Shown: piece by piece, positions 38,101-47,000 of the stretch
Position numbering within the stretch: the stretch's first letter is position 1
Layout of the letters: each line of letters begins with the position of its first letter
Source: Haemonchus contortus
Taxonomy: Eukaryota > Nematoda > Chromadorea > Rhabditida > Trichostrongylidae
Assembly: GCA_000469685.2 (NCBI GenBank)
Contig: LS997562.1
Coordinates: 9,190,007-9,254,006, forward strand
Reading direction: 5' to 3'
Length of the DNA stretch: 64,000 nt
Notes under the pieces: generated by a model
The model's database searches: none
The model's input: only the letters and a program-made list of their open reading frames with translations
What the model was told of the DNA's origin: nothing
Position numbers and translations under genes: made by a program

Positions 38101-40517
38101 TTATGCACAGAGTTTCGTCGTGCAGTCTGTCGCAGCGCTTACAGTTGGGGCGTTTGCATTCAGTGCGTTATGCTCTTCCGAAAAACATTTCCAACAGAGT
38201 TTTTTTTCCATAGCTATTTTTCTGCGTGCGCGTGCTTCTCTTACTGAGCGGCACTCATGTGATCTTGGTTAGTTCTTTCGCATAAGTTGCAGAATGCTCT
38301 GCGATCAGCTTTCTCCGCGCGTAAGTTTTCGTTTTTGCGCTCGGAGTCTTGGTAGGTAAGGCGCTCGGCAATATACGCTTGTCTCATTATGATTACTTCG
38401 ACTGATCTAGTGCTTCGCCGACTGTATACGTACAAGTTTCTGCAGTATGGTTTCGATCCACATAGGATCGCAAACGTCTGCAATTGCGTAGAATACAGCT
38501 TCGCATGGTTTGGCACTATTCTTCGCCACGGGCAAGGAGGACAGTCTCTTAATGTCATTGGCGCGTGCATTAGTTACGTTATCATATTTTTTCAATAGGG
38601 TCTCAGACATCCATTGATAGTTTTCCGGGATGACATGTATGCCTTTGATAGCATTAGCCGCTTTCCCGACAAGATTCTCTTTTAGGAGTATAATTTTTTC
38701 CATAGCATTCAGAGACGGATTTTGGTGGACCATTGTACTGTACATGGCCCAGAACTCCTGAAAGTTGGAAACTTCCCCGGAAAAGTGGAAATATTCATCT
38801 GAGGTAGCCTGATGGAATTACATTCCATGCGTGTCTGTGCTTGTTGTTGGGGGTTGACGCCATCATTGGTATTTTCACCCAAAACCTTCCCTGATATCAT
38901 TGGTGTTTCTTGAGAAGCGCCAGGTGTCGCCTTCTGTCTGAAATTTTTTGCAGCTGCAGCTGCATCTGATGTATCCAATGGTTCTTTTTTTTAGGGGTGT
39001 TTGTTCTAAATTCGCCAATGTTCGCATTTCACTTCCCCAAGGCGAGTTTTTAACGCTGTTAAGAAAGCATCTGCTTCACCTAGCGTTTGATGGCAAGGAA
39101 TTTCACTTTCTATGGTTTGGAACTCTTCGAGGAACTCTTTGCGCTCCGATTTTTTCATTTCTGAGTATTCCCTTTGGATGCTCTCGAATAAGTTCAAAAG
39201 CTCCTCTCGGGAACTACTTACGATTGATATGGCGTTTTCAATTGCCGGAGCTGTGGCAACGCAGAAATCTATGCGTTCTGCATTCCCAGCAGGGTATTGC
39301 GGCTCATCAGCGAACCTTCGAAACGTATCGATCTGAGAGGTCAAGGCTCCTGTGGCCCTTTTTATACCTGACTTTTGAAAGTAAAGTGAAATAATAGGGT
39401 AGTGAGGGGCCGACAAGTATGTCAGCGAGGTGCTCTTTGTTTTATAGAGTCGGCGGAGTGGCGGGTAATTTACCTGGCCACTTGCCTGGTTTGTCAGTTC
39501 GGCAGTGATGCAAGGACTGACAAACGGGCGACACGATTAGTTCGTGCTTGCCGATGCACCAAATGTGTAGCACCTTTGTGTTAATTAAGCTGTGGTGGTT
39601 CAGTCGAGTTAAATGACGGTTCATGATTCAGCGATAACAAGCTTACAAACTGCAAGCGGAACAACCAAGCAATGGTCTGCCGGGGTGGGCGGTCCTTCAG
39701 TCGCGTCCTCGACCATGCAAAATAAAACGCATGGACGAGGACGCGACACAGTTGGAAATTTATGACAAAATGACTTTCATTGAATTAGATCCTTATCGTA
39801 GTACCACGTTACTCCACACATTATGGGTTATGATGTTGATCAATCCCGTTCAAGGGATACGCCCTGCACTCGACTCCCACTAGGAATCGTAGCGGCGTAC
39901 TGAATTGGAATCTGATCTATAAAATGACCTGTGGTGGCCAGCAGATGTACAATTCAGTGCTTTTATCCTCTCATACGAGTCTGGTACCATTTAAACGACC
40001 CCTAAGGGCTGGAAAGCTTTGTTGGCTTAGTCGGATATCGATCCAGGATTCGATCCTGTCACCGTGCAGGTGTGAGAGTGCGCCACCTCCCACTACACTA
40101 CGACGTCCTTGCGAGTACTGGTAATGTGAAGCAATCGTGGAATTCCCGTCAGAATCAAGTTCCCTGTCGAACTTTCGATCCGGGCCTACAATTGGTTGTT
40201 GCAGCCTATTCTCTAGTCATAGATGCTTCTCCCACGCACCGCTCTCCCACTGCATTCTGAACCTTCCACGAGATTTTCTTTGACTTACTTCTCATTTTCA
40301 GAGAAGTCGACCCACATGTGACGTCATCTATTCTTCAGCAGTCGAATCGCACGCGAACTGCTATTTGAAATGTGATTTTTGCAAAATTTGCAAGACCGAA
40401 AAATTGGCGTTGTTCAGCAGCTACGACCTTATGGATTTTCTTTCGATCAAATCAGTCAAAACGATCTTCAAGGTGTTGAAAAAATGTGGCCTTATGACGT
40501 GTCTGAACATTTTTTGA
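29157..40517 (+). CDS. Gene A: secreted cysteine-rich nematode protein, four exons
   Basis: Exons 29157-29210, 30787-30910, 31249-31337 and 40302-40517 join in phase through GT-AG introns to 160 residues. Exon 1 is a signal peptide (MAFPQILMILVSTMQLIS). Exon 2 has CDIYENLERN and GYLLQYGMKNCRIFN. Exon 3 has FTAAGQRFLNCTRDCL. Exon 4 has PTCDVIYSSAVESHANC, YLKCDFCKICKTEKLAL and an SYDLMDF block. About a dozen cysteines indicate a disulfide-bonded secreted protein. The layout recalls a nematode-specific secreted family I cannot name with certainty, and the function is unknown. Intron 1 contains a mariner (29422-30643). Intron 3 contains an 8.3-kb LTR element and a SINE. All exons are open, so the gene may still work if the long intron is spliced. 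Confidence 0.75.
29422..30643 (+). mobile_element. Mariner-like transposon, inactivated
   Basis: Inverted termini starting CAGGGTGCGGCAAAAGTTCT (left) and its near-complement (right), TA flanks at 29420-29421 and 30644-30645, and a length of 1222 bp define the element. Gene B at about 44357-44372 shows the uninterrupted site (GGGTGCTAGGGTAAATTGGG), so the insertion came after the gene duplication or was never present in B. Confidence 0.92.
29590..30513 (+). pseudogene. Mariner transposase relic
   Basis: Broken by frame changes near 29770 and 30375 and by stops. Visible blocks are a helix-turn-helix part (TVYNDVNRYKATGTMED), the central KRMKKTGLKRFRERLKRF, ILFTNECLFSTD, QQGSAPAH, and DWPPNKPGLNPLDYSVW. 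In active relatives these read FTDE, QQDSAPAH and NSPDLNPLDYSVW, so all three catalytic aspartates appear replaced (D to N, D to G, D to G). The wording of the last block is typical of nematode maT-like mariners. Confidence 0.85.
31415..31598 (-). repeat. 3' LTR of the palindromic BEL element
   Basis: Very similar to 39564-39748. In plus orientation it begins TGTGCAGCACC and ends GACGCGACA. The last 50 bases contain a near-perfect hairpin (19-bp stem with one mismatch, 31550-31597) whose loop holds AATAAA on the plus strand. On the element's sense strand the hairpin lies at the LTR's 5' end. Confidence 0.9.
31780..31970. repeat. 30-bp minisatellite with coding-length period
   Basis: CAGTTCTGACGA.ATTCTGATG recurs about five times at 30-bp spacing. 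The period keeps frame, so the minus strand reads a ten-residue repeat (SSELIIVIRI-like) within a 110-codon frame (31788-32120). It lies between the zinc-knuckle ORF and the 3' LTR. Whether it is translated is unknown. Confidence 0.8.
32110..32514 (-). pseudogene. Zinc-knuckle accessory ORF of the palindromic BEL element, frameshifted
   Basis: From a possible ATG at 32514 the minus frame gives an acidic helical segment (MTDEIDEEIG...) likely to form a coiled coil, then CIFC followed by HHTGRC. After a stop near 32270 a shifted frame continues with CSRC...DHGPALC and CSIC..SHNTVLC, each a C-x2-C-x(n)-H-x4-C knuckle. The ORF sits directly behind env, as does the zinc-knuckle ORF of the inner BEL at 61580-63076. 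A nucleic-acid-binding role is inferred from the knuckles. Confidence 0.6.
32652..34860 (-). pseudogene. Sense env of the palindromic BEL element (phlebovirus-glycoprotein type), broken
   Basis: Pieces run in order on the minus strand. A hydrophobic signal-like stretch lies in the spacer near 34740-34800. A first ectodomain ends in a membrane segment (ILSVGLSCYLIICGALLLAW, 34360-34430). A cysteine-rich second ectodomain covers 34134-33100, with many N-x-S/T sites and CRGLGSC-type cysteine spacing. The C-terminal part with a membrane anchor (TLVVTIALVLMTVLTYLF) covers 33098-32652. Several frame breaks and stops separate them. The cysteine-rich two-ectodomain order resembles the env of Cer7/Tas-like nematode BEL elements, related to bunyavirus class II fusion glycoproteins. 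Not functional as it stands. Confidence 0.7.
33219..36342. repeat. 1.5-kb inverted duplication of env
   Basis: 33219-34723 is an almost exact reverse complement of 34843-36342, with a 119-bp unique spacer (34724-34842). The clearest difference is a 5-bp deletion in the right arm near 35847, which changes frame there, plus scattered substitutions. The arms end at AACTTAAACG, where the sense copy continues into the env C-terminus and the inverted copy joins a protease fragment. Confidence 0.95.
34843..36342 (+). pseudogene. Antisense env copy (right arm)
   Basis: Reverse-oriented copy of the env region relative to the element's sense. Open frames at 34986-35237, 35274-35555, 35432-35890 and 35742-36342 mirror those of the sense copy. 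A 5-bp deletion disrupts the middle ORF. The last frame runs on without a stop across the junction at 36342 into the inverted protease fragment and antisense RT, producing a chimeric 365-codon frame (35742-36839) that is surely an accident of rearrangement. Confidence 0.85.
36342..37597. repeat. Second inverted duplication (protease segment) with RT in the loop
   Basis: 36342-36761 is the inverted copy of 37192-37597. The plus copy has an extra CCGCACACACATAT-like stretch near 36705. The loop 36762-37191 contains the start of RT in sense (minus) orientation. Both arms end in ATGGCCAATCG, and the RT side also reads CGATTGGCC-like sequence, so microhomology may have seeded the join. Confidence 0.9.
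36762..37133 (-). pseudogene. RT N-terminal fragment of the palindromic BEL element
   Basis: The minus strand encodes YYMPYSGVW, PLRIVLRSNAS, SLNDVIHTG and LILIADIQSAFTQIRIHESHHD, which align with the first RT blocks of BEL/Pao elements (LRVVFDAS, SLND, ADIEKAFLQ). The catalytic YVDD-type block and everything after it are absent. The frame runs into the inverted protease arm at 36762. Confidence 0.85.
37202..37972 (-). pseudogene. Protease-region fragment of the palindromic BEL element
   Basis: Frames 37972-37778 and 37753-37202 on the minus strand carry BEL protease-domain C-terminal features: LILI-like HILIELDLYSS, then LPTGLRLARTVFGLAAYG, matching the DUF1758-type ILLG.D.....LPSGL.L..T.FGY..SG pattern. 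I cannot find an intact D-T/S-G catalytic motif in the frames that remain. Confidence 0.7.
38241..39416 (-). pseudogene. gag of the palindromic BEL element, frameshifted
   Basis: Three minus-strand frames (39416-39006, 38978-38709, 38745-38407) plus 38570-38241 cover gag. The N-terminus is helical (SSREELLNLFESIQREYSEM). The middle has LLKENLVGKAANAIKGIHV and ENYQWMSETLLKKYDN, the BEL gag LKG.A...I.G....E.Y..A...L...YG motif. A CNLC...DHM knuckle begins near the end. Frame changes break it. Confidence 0.75.
39551..39561 (-). other. Primer binding site, tRNA-Gly type
   Basis: On the minus strand, two bases after the 5' LTR, TGGTGCATCGG is complementary to a tRNA 3' end ...CCGATGCACCA, the end of nematode tRNA-Gly as I recall it. 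It fixes the element's orientation as minus. Confidence 0.8.
39564..39748 (-). repeat. 5' LTR of the palindromic BEL element
   Basis: 185 bp, a few differences from the 3' LTR, which suggests a fairly recent insertion. It carries the same terminal hairpin. The CAGTT duplication follows at 39749-39753. Confidence 0.9.
39835..40115 (-). repeat. tRNA-derived SINE, copy 2 (intron 3 of gene A)
   Basis: Minus-strand head with an A-box-like GTCGTAGTGTAGTGGG and B-box-like GGATCGAATCCTGG, followed by a body shared with the other copies (AGTCTGGTACC on plus). Gene B intron 3 has a SINE at the equivalent place, so this insertion predates the gene duplication. Confidence 0.7.
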
Positions 40518-41089
40518 ATTGATTTTCTTCATTATTGTTAACATTTGTTATTATTATCTGTGATGATCGTTGTTGCTTTATTTTGTTACATAAATATGAT
40601 AATCGTATTGAAGTGAACATGGTAACAAAGATACGGCGAATTACCAGAATTGAAAAATAAAATCGGAGAAATAGGGAGCTTTAGCCAAAAATTTCTAGCG
40701 ATATGCTAGAAGGGAACACATAAACTAGTTTACAGCTACTGCTTAAACACACTATCTATCACGAACTTATATATGAGACCACTCGGTTCACCCGGCCAAT
40801 GCCGGATTTCCTTCCTTCTTCGGCAAAGTTGGGGTGTGGTGCACTAGGAACGAAATTGTCGCGTCGCCCCAAAGGGACGCCGCGTGCGAAGGAATATAGC
40901 AGGATGCAGCAGCAAGTAAGAAATTCAGGAATGAAAGGACTAACAATAGAATCATGATATCCTACGTATATAATCGGCTAAGTGTGTCTGTTGGTGTGTG
41001 TGTTCATAACTCCTGTCCCCGTGGACCTAGCACATTCAAATTTGCATAGAATACAGATGACAGGATGGGAACACTGATGGTAGGGGGTA

Positions 41090-41570
41090 GGAGGTGACAA
41101 CAATTGGTAGTAACTGTTAAGGAGCCTTGAAAGGCAAAAGCCACAGGACTCATATTTCCCTTTGTATTAACGAGAAGTCTTGGCACTTTGAGAGGTGATG
41201 TAGGATATGAAGGGACCGTAAATGATTGGTGACAGGGAATGATAGCAAGTGATAGGGACTGATAAGAGACCATAGAAAGCGAGAACCACTAGTTCTGTAA
41301 CGCGCTTTAATAATGGAATCTTGGAATTTTAATAGATTATGTAAGATGTGACAGGATCGTGGGTACTCCCTACGGTTGGTGCTAGGCCAGGAGCTGATAA
41401 AACTGAAAAGGGCTAATGGAAATCCTGGAAAGCGTAGAGCCACTATAATAATGGCATTATTAATAGTGGAGCCTTGACAGTTTGACATGTGATGTGGAGT
41501 ATGGCGGGGTCGTAGAAGACCGATGATAGGAACTGATAACAGCTGATAACGATTGATAAGGGCACTTACC
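41090..41570. repeat. Degenerate tandem repeats
   Basis: Three diverged units of roughly 170-190 bp share CTTG.CA.TTTGA.A.GTGATGT.G, TATG..GGG.CGTA and GATAGGAACTGATAA-like blocks (around 41170, 41320 and 41470). Their complement yields loosely repeated peptides, but no real gene. Confidence 0.4.
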
Positions 41571-43127
41571 AACTGAATTAAGCTCCTGTGGCATTTACGA
41601 TGTATTTATGATTAAGACTATAATATAGATTACGACCGCTACCCAGCAAGGTTTGTAACTCAGTGGAAGATCAAGGTTACTTAATGTTGTGATATCATTT
41701 ACGTCAAAGCTCATCCGACCGCCAATAATTTGGGATTCTCAACTAATGATGTATGTACCTGTGGAGGAAAGAAGGCAAGTGATAGCGACATTTGATAATG
41801 GTGGGCATGTGGTGCACGCATTAGCGTGCGTAGCCCAACTGGTAAGTAATAATCGCATAGCGATTGAGTTGTATGAAGAACGCTAGAACTGACATAACGA
41901 GGCAAATGGTTCGCGACAGCCGCGTGCGGCGGATCGACTGCATAAAACCATTCGTACCCGTCTCCCGCAAAGTTGTAGTAGTCTGCTAATAGTAGTAGTA
42001 ATCTGCTAAATAGTAGTAGTAGTAATCTGCTAAATCTCCACTCCTTTGAAACAAATAATATCTCCCAGTACACGAAGTTTGACACAGGGCTAACACAGCA
42101 GAGCAAATGATATTCAGTGTAAGTAGGTGCCTACGCCTTCAATTGGAGATCTCAATCCTTTGCTCTTTTTTCAAATAAATACCCAATAAAAATACAACTG
42201 TTGGCAACAAAAGCCTCGGGTGGTACTCAAAAATATTTCGTGTGATGATAACACCATAATCAGATGTTATCAATAGAGTTTTTTCTTTACAGAGATATCA
42301 TTAATTGAGAATTCCAGGTAACTGGCTGGCGGTTAAGTTCGCCGCAAATAATATCGAACAAAGGAGATCCTTCATTGAATCAAAAACCTTGCTGGATAGC
42401 GGTCGTAATCTAACAGCAAGAAATGAACATCATCTGCTTATCGTAGTACCGCCAATGGATCTCTATCAATGCACTTACCACTCTTTTCTGTCAACCTACT
42501 TTACCATTCCGCCTTATCGGATGAAACATAGTGAGCAGTCAAAGCTACACCGTGAAGACCGAACGCGGGACGATTTTGACCGGTAAGTGGCTCTTGCTTT
42601 CTTAGGCTCCCTATCATCCCTTATAACTTATTATTGATCCTGTCACAGAGTTTCTACGACCCCGTCATATCCAACAACCCTCAAAGGCCCAGTTAACGAT
42701 AAATTTGGGTAATCCAGATTATGGTGAAAAATGGAGGACAAGATCGAAACTAGTGCGGCTGATGTGAAGAAACTGCGTGCATCGGTGTTTGCAAAGTGAA
42801 AGAAGGCTTCGAAAACCCATTAAAAAGGAGGCTGGCCGAGAGTGAGACCAGAAAAATGAAGAGGAGTGAGGCGTCCGGACAAGCTGTGTTTCACTGCGCG
42901 CGTGTGGGTCCTGGTGCGAATAACAAACAATGGTAAGCAAAAATTCATTCACTTATAAGGATAAGTAAACAAAAAATCCGAGTAACAGTAGAAGTAGCTC
43001 ACCTTTTTCAGCCTCTACGAGTAGGAAATTAAATAAGGGATCGCGGCAGCAAAAAGAAAAACAGAGGAAAAAAGAATGGGAGAAAAACATCGCCCATCAC
43101 TCGGCGATTAGCTGATTGTGCGTGGGT

Positions 43128-43203
43128 CCTAGAACGAATAATAGCAATCTGTATTGTCTCGACACTCGTCGAGACAATACAGATTTATATTATTCGTTCT
43201 ACA
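43128..43203. repeat. Near-perfect 75-bp hairpin
   Basis: TAGAACGAATAATA...TGTATTGTCTCGACA is followed after a few bases by its reverse complement ending TATTATTCGTTCTA. Short loop ACTCG. A hairpin-type repeat or the core of a MITE. Confidence 0.8.
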
Positions 43204-43343
43204 AATACAGACAACGTGACACCGATCGAGGGGCGGGAAAGCGAACTACGGCAGCAACGGGGCTTCCACTATGCCCTGAGCGCCGAGAATATGGAAGCGA
43301 GAGGGTCCCTTCTACCACCCATGAGGGGCGCTGAGTATTCCTA

Positions 43344-43375
43344 AAGAAAGAACTCAGTAAACTTTTTATCGTGAA
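43344..43375. repeat. Remnant terminus of the TTAA-flanked element family
   Basis: TTTTTATCGTGAACCGTGCC followed by TTTAA matches the right end of the elements at 47053-47645 and 50500-51010. No left partner was found nearby. Confidence 0.5.
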
Positions 43376-43384
43376 CCGTGCCTT

Positions 43385-43815
43385 TAAGCAAACCTACAGA
43401 ATTTGAACTCTTTAGGTCTATGGAAACAAAAGTTACGAATTTCTGCTCAAACATTTACTCTGCGCATGCTCCTCCTATTGCGGGCGGAGTCTAGTCCTGC
43501 TACCTGCCATAAGTGTTCCCATCCTGCCTCCTGTACTCATACCAAATTTCAAAGCTCCAGGTCCACGGGAACGGGAGTTATGAACTTGCGGCTCGAAAGA
43601 TCTTTCGCGCACGCCCCGCCCCCTGTGGGCGGAGTCCGGTCCCGCTACTCCTCATAGCTATTTCCATACTGCCCGCCGTGCTCCTACCAAATTTGAACTC
43701 CCTAAGTCTACGGGATCAGGATCTATGGATTCTCGATCTATGAAACACCGACACACACACAAACCACCAACACACCGACAAATCAACAGACACACTTAGC
43801 GAGTTATATATAGTA
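43385..43815 (+). repeat. Dispersed GC-box repeat, copy 3
   Basis: It contains three successive modules of the family (GGGCGGAGTC and GCCCCGCCCCCTGTGGGCGG), then an (ACACACC)n-like tail and the terminus TTATATATAGTAGGATA, very like the terminus of the copy ending at 10375. Confidence 0.6.
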
Positions 43816-43979
43816 GGATATTTACCTGTGTTTTTGTGCAGGCGTAAATATGTTGTGTGGAGATCACAGTAGCTGTCACCATGTACGTTTTCAAAGTGAC
43901 CTTCATGAAGAACGAGTCCAAAGAGCTTAATTCCTCAGCAGTCACTTCCCGCCTCTTCTGTTCTCGCTTTGTAGCTGCT

Positions 43980-43990
43980 ATTATAAGCTC
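43980..43990 (+). promoter_or_regulatory. TATA-like element of gene B
   Basis: ATTATAAGCTC, about 80 bases before the gene B start codon, conserved with gene A. Confidence 0.5.
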
Positions 43991-44063
43991 CTATCCTGTG
44001 TTTTGTGACTAATGGGTCTGGTGAGGTTCGATGAATTCTCAGTTACAGAAAGGACGGAGAGGG

Positions 44064-47000
44064 ATGACGTTTTCATGGATACTCACGATACTCGTTTCAA
44101 CCATGCAGCTGATTTCAGTGAGTTTTTGTGCGTCAGCCTCTTTTTTCTGTGATATTTTGAGTTGTTAACCTTTTTAAGCTCAGTAGAATCCACATATACA
44201 CAAGAACAGAATGAGAGAAAGATAAAACGATTTCGACGTTTTTTTTCTAGGGAAAAACCCGCACGTGTGTTGTTTGAACTAATTCGTGCATCCATCTCAG
44301 AAATCCAAGCGCCTGTGTATCTGACCCCTGCCACAACGCTGGGGTCGTCAATGGGTGCTAGGGTAAATTGGGAGTATAAGTGCAACTGTTTTCAGTTGAA
44401 ATGTACAACGGCTACGATCTCCACTTATCTTTCTGTATTGGATTATAACACTACATTATTGAGTTCCATTAAACAGCAGACGAAAAGCTACTCAAATAAG
44501 TTGTTAAGGCTTCGTCTGATATCTGCGATACCTACGAAGACCTTGAGAGGAATGTAACTTGTGGAATCAATGGTTACTTGCTACAATACGGGATGAAAAA
44601 CTGTCGGATTTTCAATGCACCAGGTTTGCTTTCCTTTCAAATGCGAGTCATGTCTTTATATTCAATTATGATCCTACATATTACGGTATTGTACTGTATA
44701 CTTACTTGGATACTTGGACGTTCGTTGTCGGCTGATAATCCTCAGCGGCAAGCACAGGCTTCCATCCATTTTTGACGATCTTGAGCGGTTTGGGACCAGT
44801 GTTGACCAACGTTCCCATGAAGTTTCTTCACTGAGTCACTCCATCTCGTTGCAGGACGGCCAAGTGTGCGTTTAATCTCACGTGGGAACCAGAACGTGAC
44901 GAGAGTGGTCCACCTGTCGTCCGTGCACTGACCACGTGCCCTGCCCATCGTTTCTTTGCGTTCCACGCGTACTTTTCGGCGTCACGGATGCCGGACATTG
45001 AGCGCATGTCTGCGCTGCGGAGGTTGAGACCTCTCTGCTTTGCGCGGTTGCTCTTCAGCAGCGTCCGCTCTAGAGCTCTTTGTGCTCGAACCAACATTGG
45101 TGTTGACGTCTTGTTCTCCGCCCACGTCTCGTATGCGTAACAGAGTGTTGGCAATGCCGTAAAGTCGAAAAGGTCAGCTCGGACTTTCTTGTCCGATACC
45201 TCGTATGAGCCGCTTCTTTTATGCTTCTGATTGCCGCCCACGCGCATCTTCTGCGCCTCATAATCTCTGCACGCAAGTTGTTGTCCATGGAAATAAGACG
45301 GCCGAGGTACACATAGGAGTCGGTGAACGGTAGCGTGGTTCCTTCTGGTGTGATGGGTGACGCATCTGCCCACTCCTTTCGCGTGACCATTGTCTTGCTC
45401 CTGTTCATCGTGAGGCCAATGGCTTCGCTGACGTCGTCCAACTCCTCCACCACCTGCTACGGCTTCTCTCGGTTTTGGCTGATGAGGACAACATCGTCTG
45501 CGAAGCGCAGGTTGGATAGTTTCTTGCCATCGATGTTGATGCCTTTATCGTCCCACTCCAGTTGCAGCTTCGCGTGGTTTAGTGCGGTGGTGAATACTTT
45601 AGGAGATATCGTATCACCCTGCCTGACTCCTTTCTCAATCGGCACGCGAAGCTCTCGTTGGAACATGCGGATGGTGGTAAACGTGTCTGTATTGCATTGT
45701 TCCAGCAGGTTGATGTAGCATTGATCGACTCCTGCATGGTGCAGTGCGTTCCAGACAGAATTGAGCTCCACACTGTCGAATGCCTTCGCATAGTCGATAA
45801 AGCAGAGAAGAAGTGGTCGTTTGTATTCCCTGGTCCGCTCTATCAGCTGTGTGATAGTGTGGATATGATCCATGCAGCAGAAGCCTTCGCGAAAACCGGC
45901 TTGTTCGACTGGTGTACTCGTCCAATTGCCACTAGAGTCTGTTTAGAATGATCCTAGTAAACAGCTTGCATGGTTGCGAGAGAAGCGCAATTGGACGGTA
46001 ATTTTTCACTCGATCGCGCTCTCCTTTCTTGAACAGAAGAACCGTGTTTGACTTCTTCCACCGGTCTGGAATCCTCTGAGCGTCCAGGTACTTGTTGAAC
46101 GCTTGATGAGCTGCTTGATGATAGTGTGTGACGCCGATTTCAAGAAGTCCGCTGAGATGCGGTCCGGTCCAGGTGCTTTCTCGGTTTCATCTGACGTATG
46201 GCGCGTTCTACCACCTATTTTTCTATCCTCGGAGCCACCTCTTGTGTTGGCGTAGGAATACGGGAAACCGATACCGTCGACCGAAAGAGGTTCGTGTAGT
46301 AGCCGACGGCAATCTCCTCGATCTTCGTTCTCGATGTCTGCGGTTTGCCCATCGCGTCCCTCATAACTGCGATGATCGAGCGAGTGTCGTTGAGGTCCTT
46401 ACGATATCGCTTGAGGCTAGCTCCGTTTCTGCTGCTTCCTTCAGTCGGGTACTTTGTATCGCTGTATCGACTCTCTCGCAGCGATGCGGCACGCTTTATT
46501 GATCATAGCACGTTCCAGGAGTAAAGATGCAGAGTCACGGTAAACGGCAGCCCGCTGTTGGAGGAGGGTGCGAGCAATTCCATCGATCCTGCTCCTCGAG
46601 TTGGCCCTTGCTGAAATAGCCGATTCCGTTGCGCAGTGTAGAATCCTTTTTACAACCAAGTCGTAATCGTGGGTCAAATCCTGTGCCTCCTGCCACGTGT
46701 ACTGAACAGCTGCAACCTCCATGGCGCTAGCGTCATACCGCGGTGATCGTATGGGAGGAAGCCAGAAGTGATCACGTCTTCGAAGTTTCGTTCGTAGGCG
46801 GATTTTGGCTCTGACAAGCCTATGGTCGCTCCCGGTGCGAAACGCTTCTACCACACTGACATCCAGCAGACTCCACTTTCTTGTATTGTACTGTATAAAA
46901 GGGACAAAAGGGACGAAAATTGACGGAAGAGCTTAGAATTAATTTTTGAGTGCCAGAAAATCAAGACAAAGCCAACATAGCAAGACCAGAGTTAATTCTT

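Larger units (their letters stand above)
31415..39748 (-). mobile_element. BEL/Pao-type LTR element, palindromic and pol-deficient, in intron 3 of gene A
   Basis: The 8334-bp unit is bounded by two LTRs of 184-185 bp and a CAGTT target duplication (31410-31414 and 39749-39753). Its sense strand is minus. In sense order it shows LTR, primer site, gag, protease, the start of RT, then an inverted protease copy, an inverted env copy, a spacer, a sense env, a zinc-knuckle ORF, a 30-bp minisatellite and the second LTR. Most of RT, plus RNase H and integrase, is missing. It cannot be autonomous. Confidence 0.9.
40518..43838. other. Intergenic stretch between genes A and B, repeats only
   Basis: No supported gene. 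It holds an inverted piece of the GC-box family at 40968-41060, a degenerate tandem array, an AGT-rich microsatellite (41985-42035), a hairpin (43128-43203), a TTAA-element remnant and a GC-box repeat. A short frame near 42731 (MEDKIETSAADVKKLR) looks protein-like but stops after about 22 codons with no clear partner. Confidence 0.5.

Noticed and set aside
42731..42796. Short frame MEDKIETSAADVKKLR..., at first sight like an acyl-CoA-binding protein N-terminus
   Set aside because: It stops after about 22 codons and no following exon with the family's conserved core was found.
45323..46502. Plus-strand frames of 97-131 codons
   Set aside because: Shadows of the minus-strand RTE reverse transcriptase.
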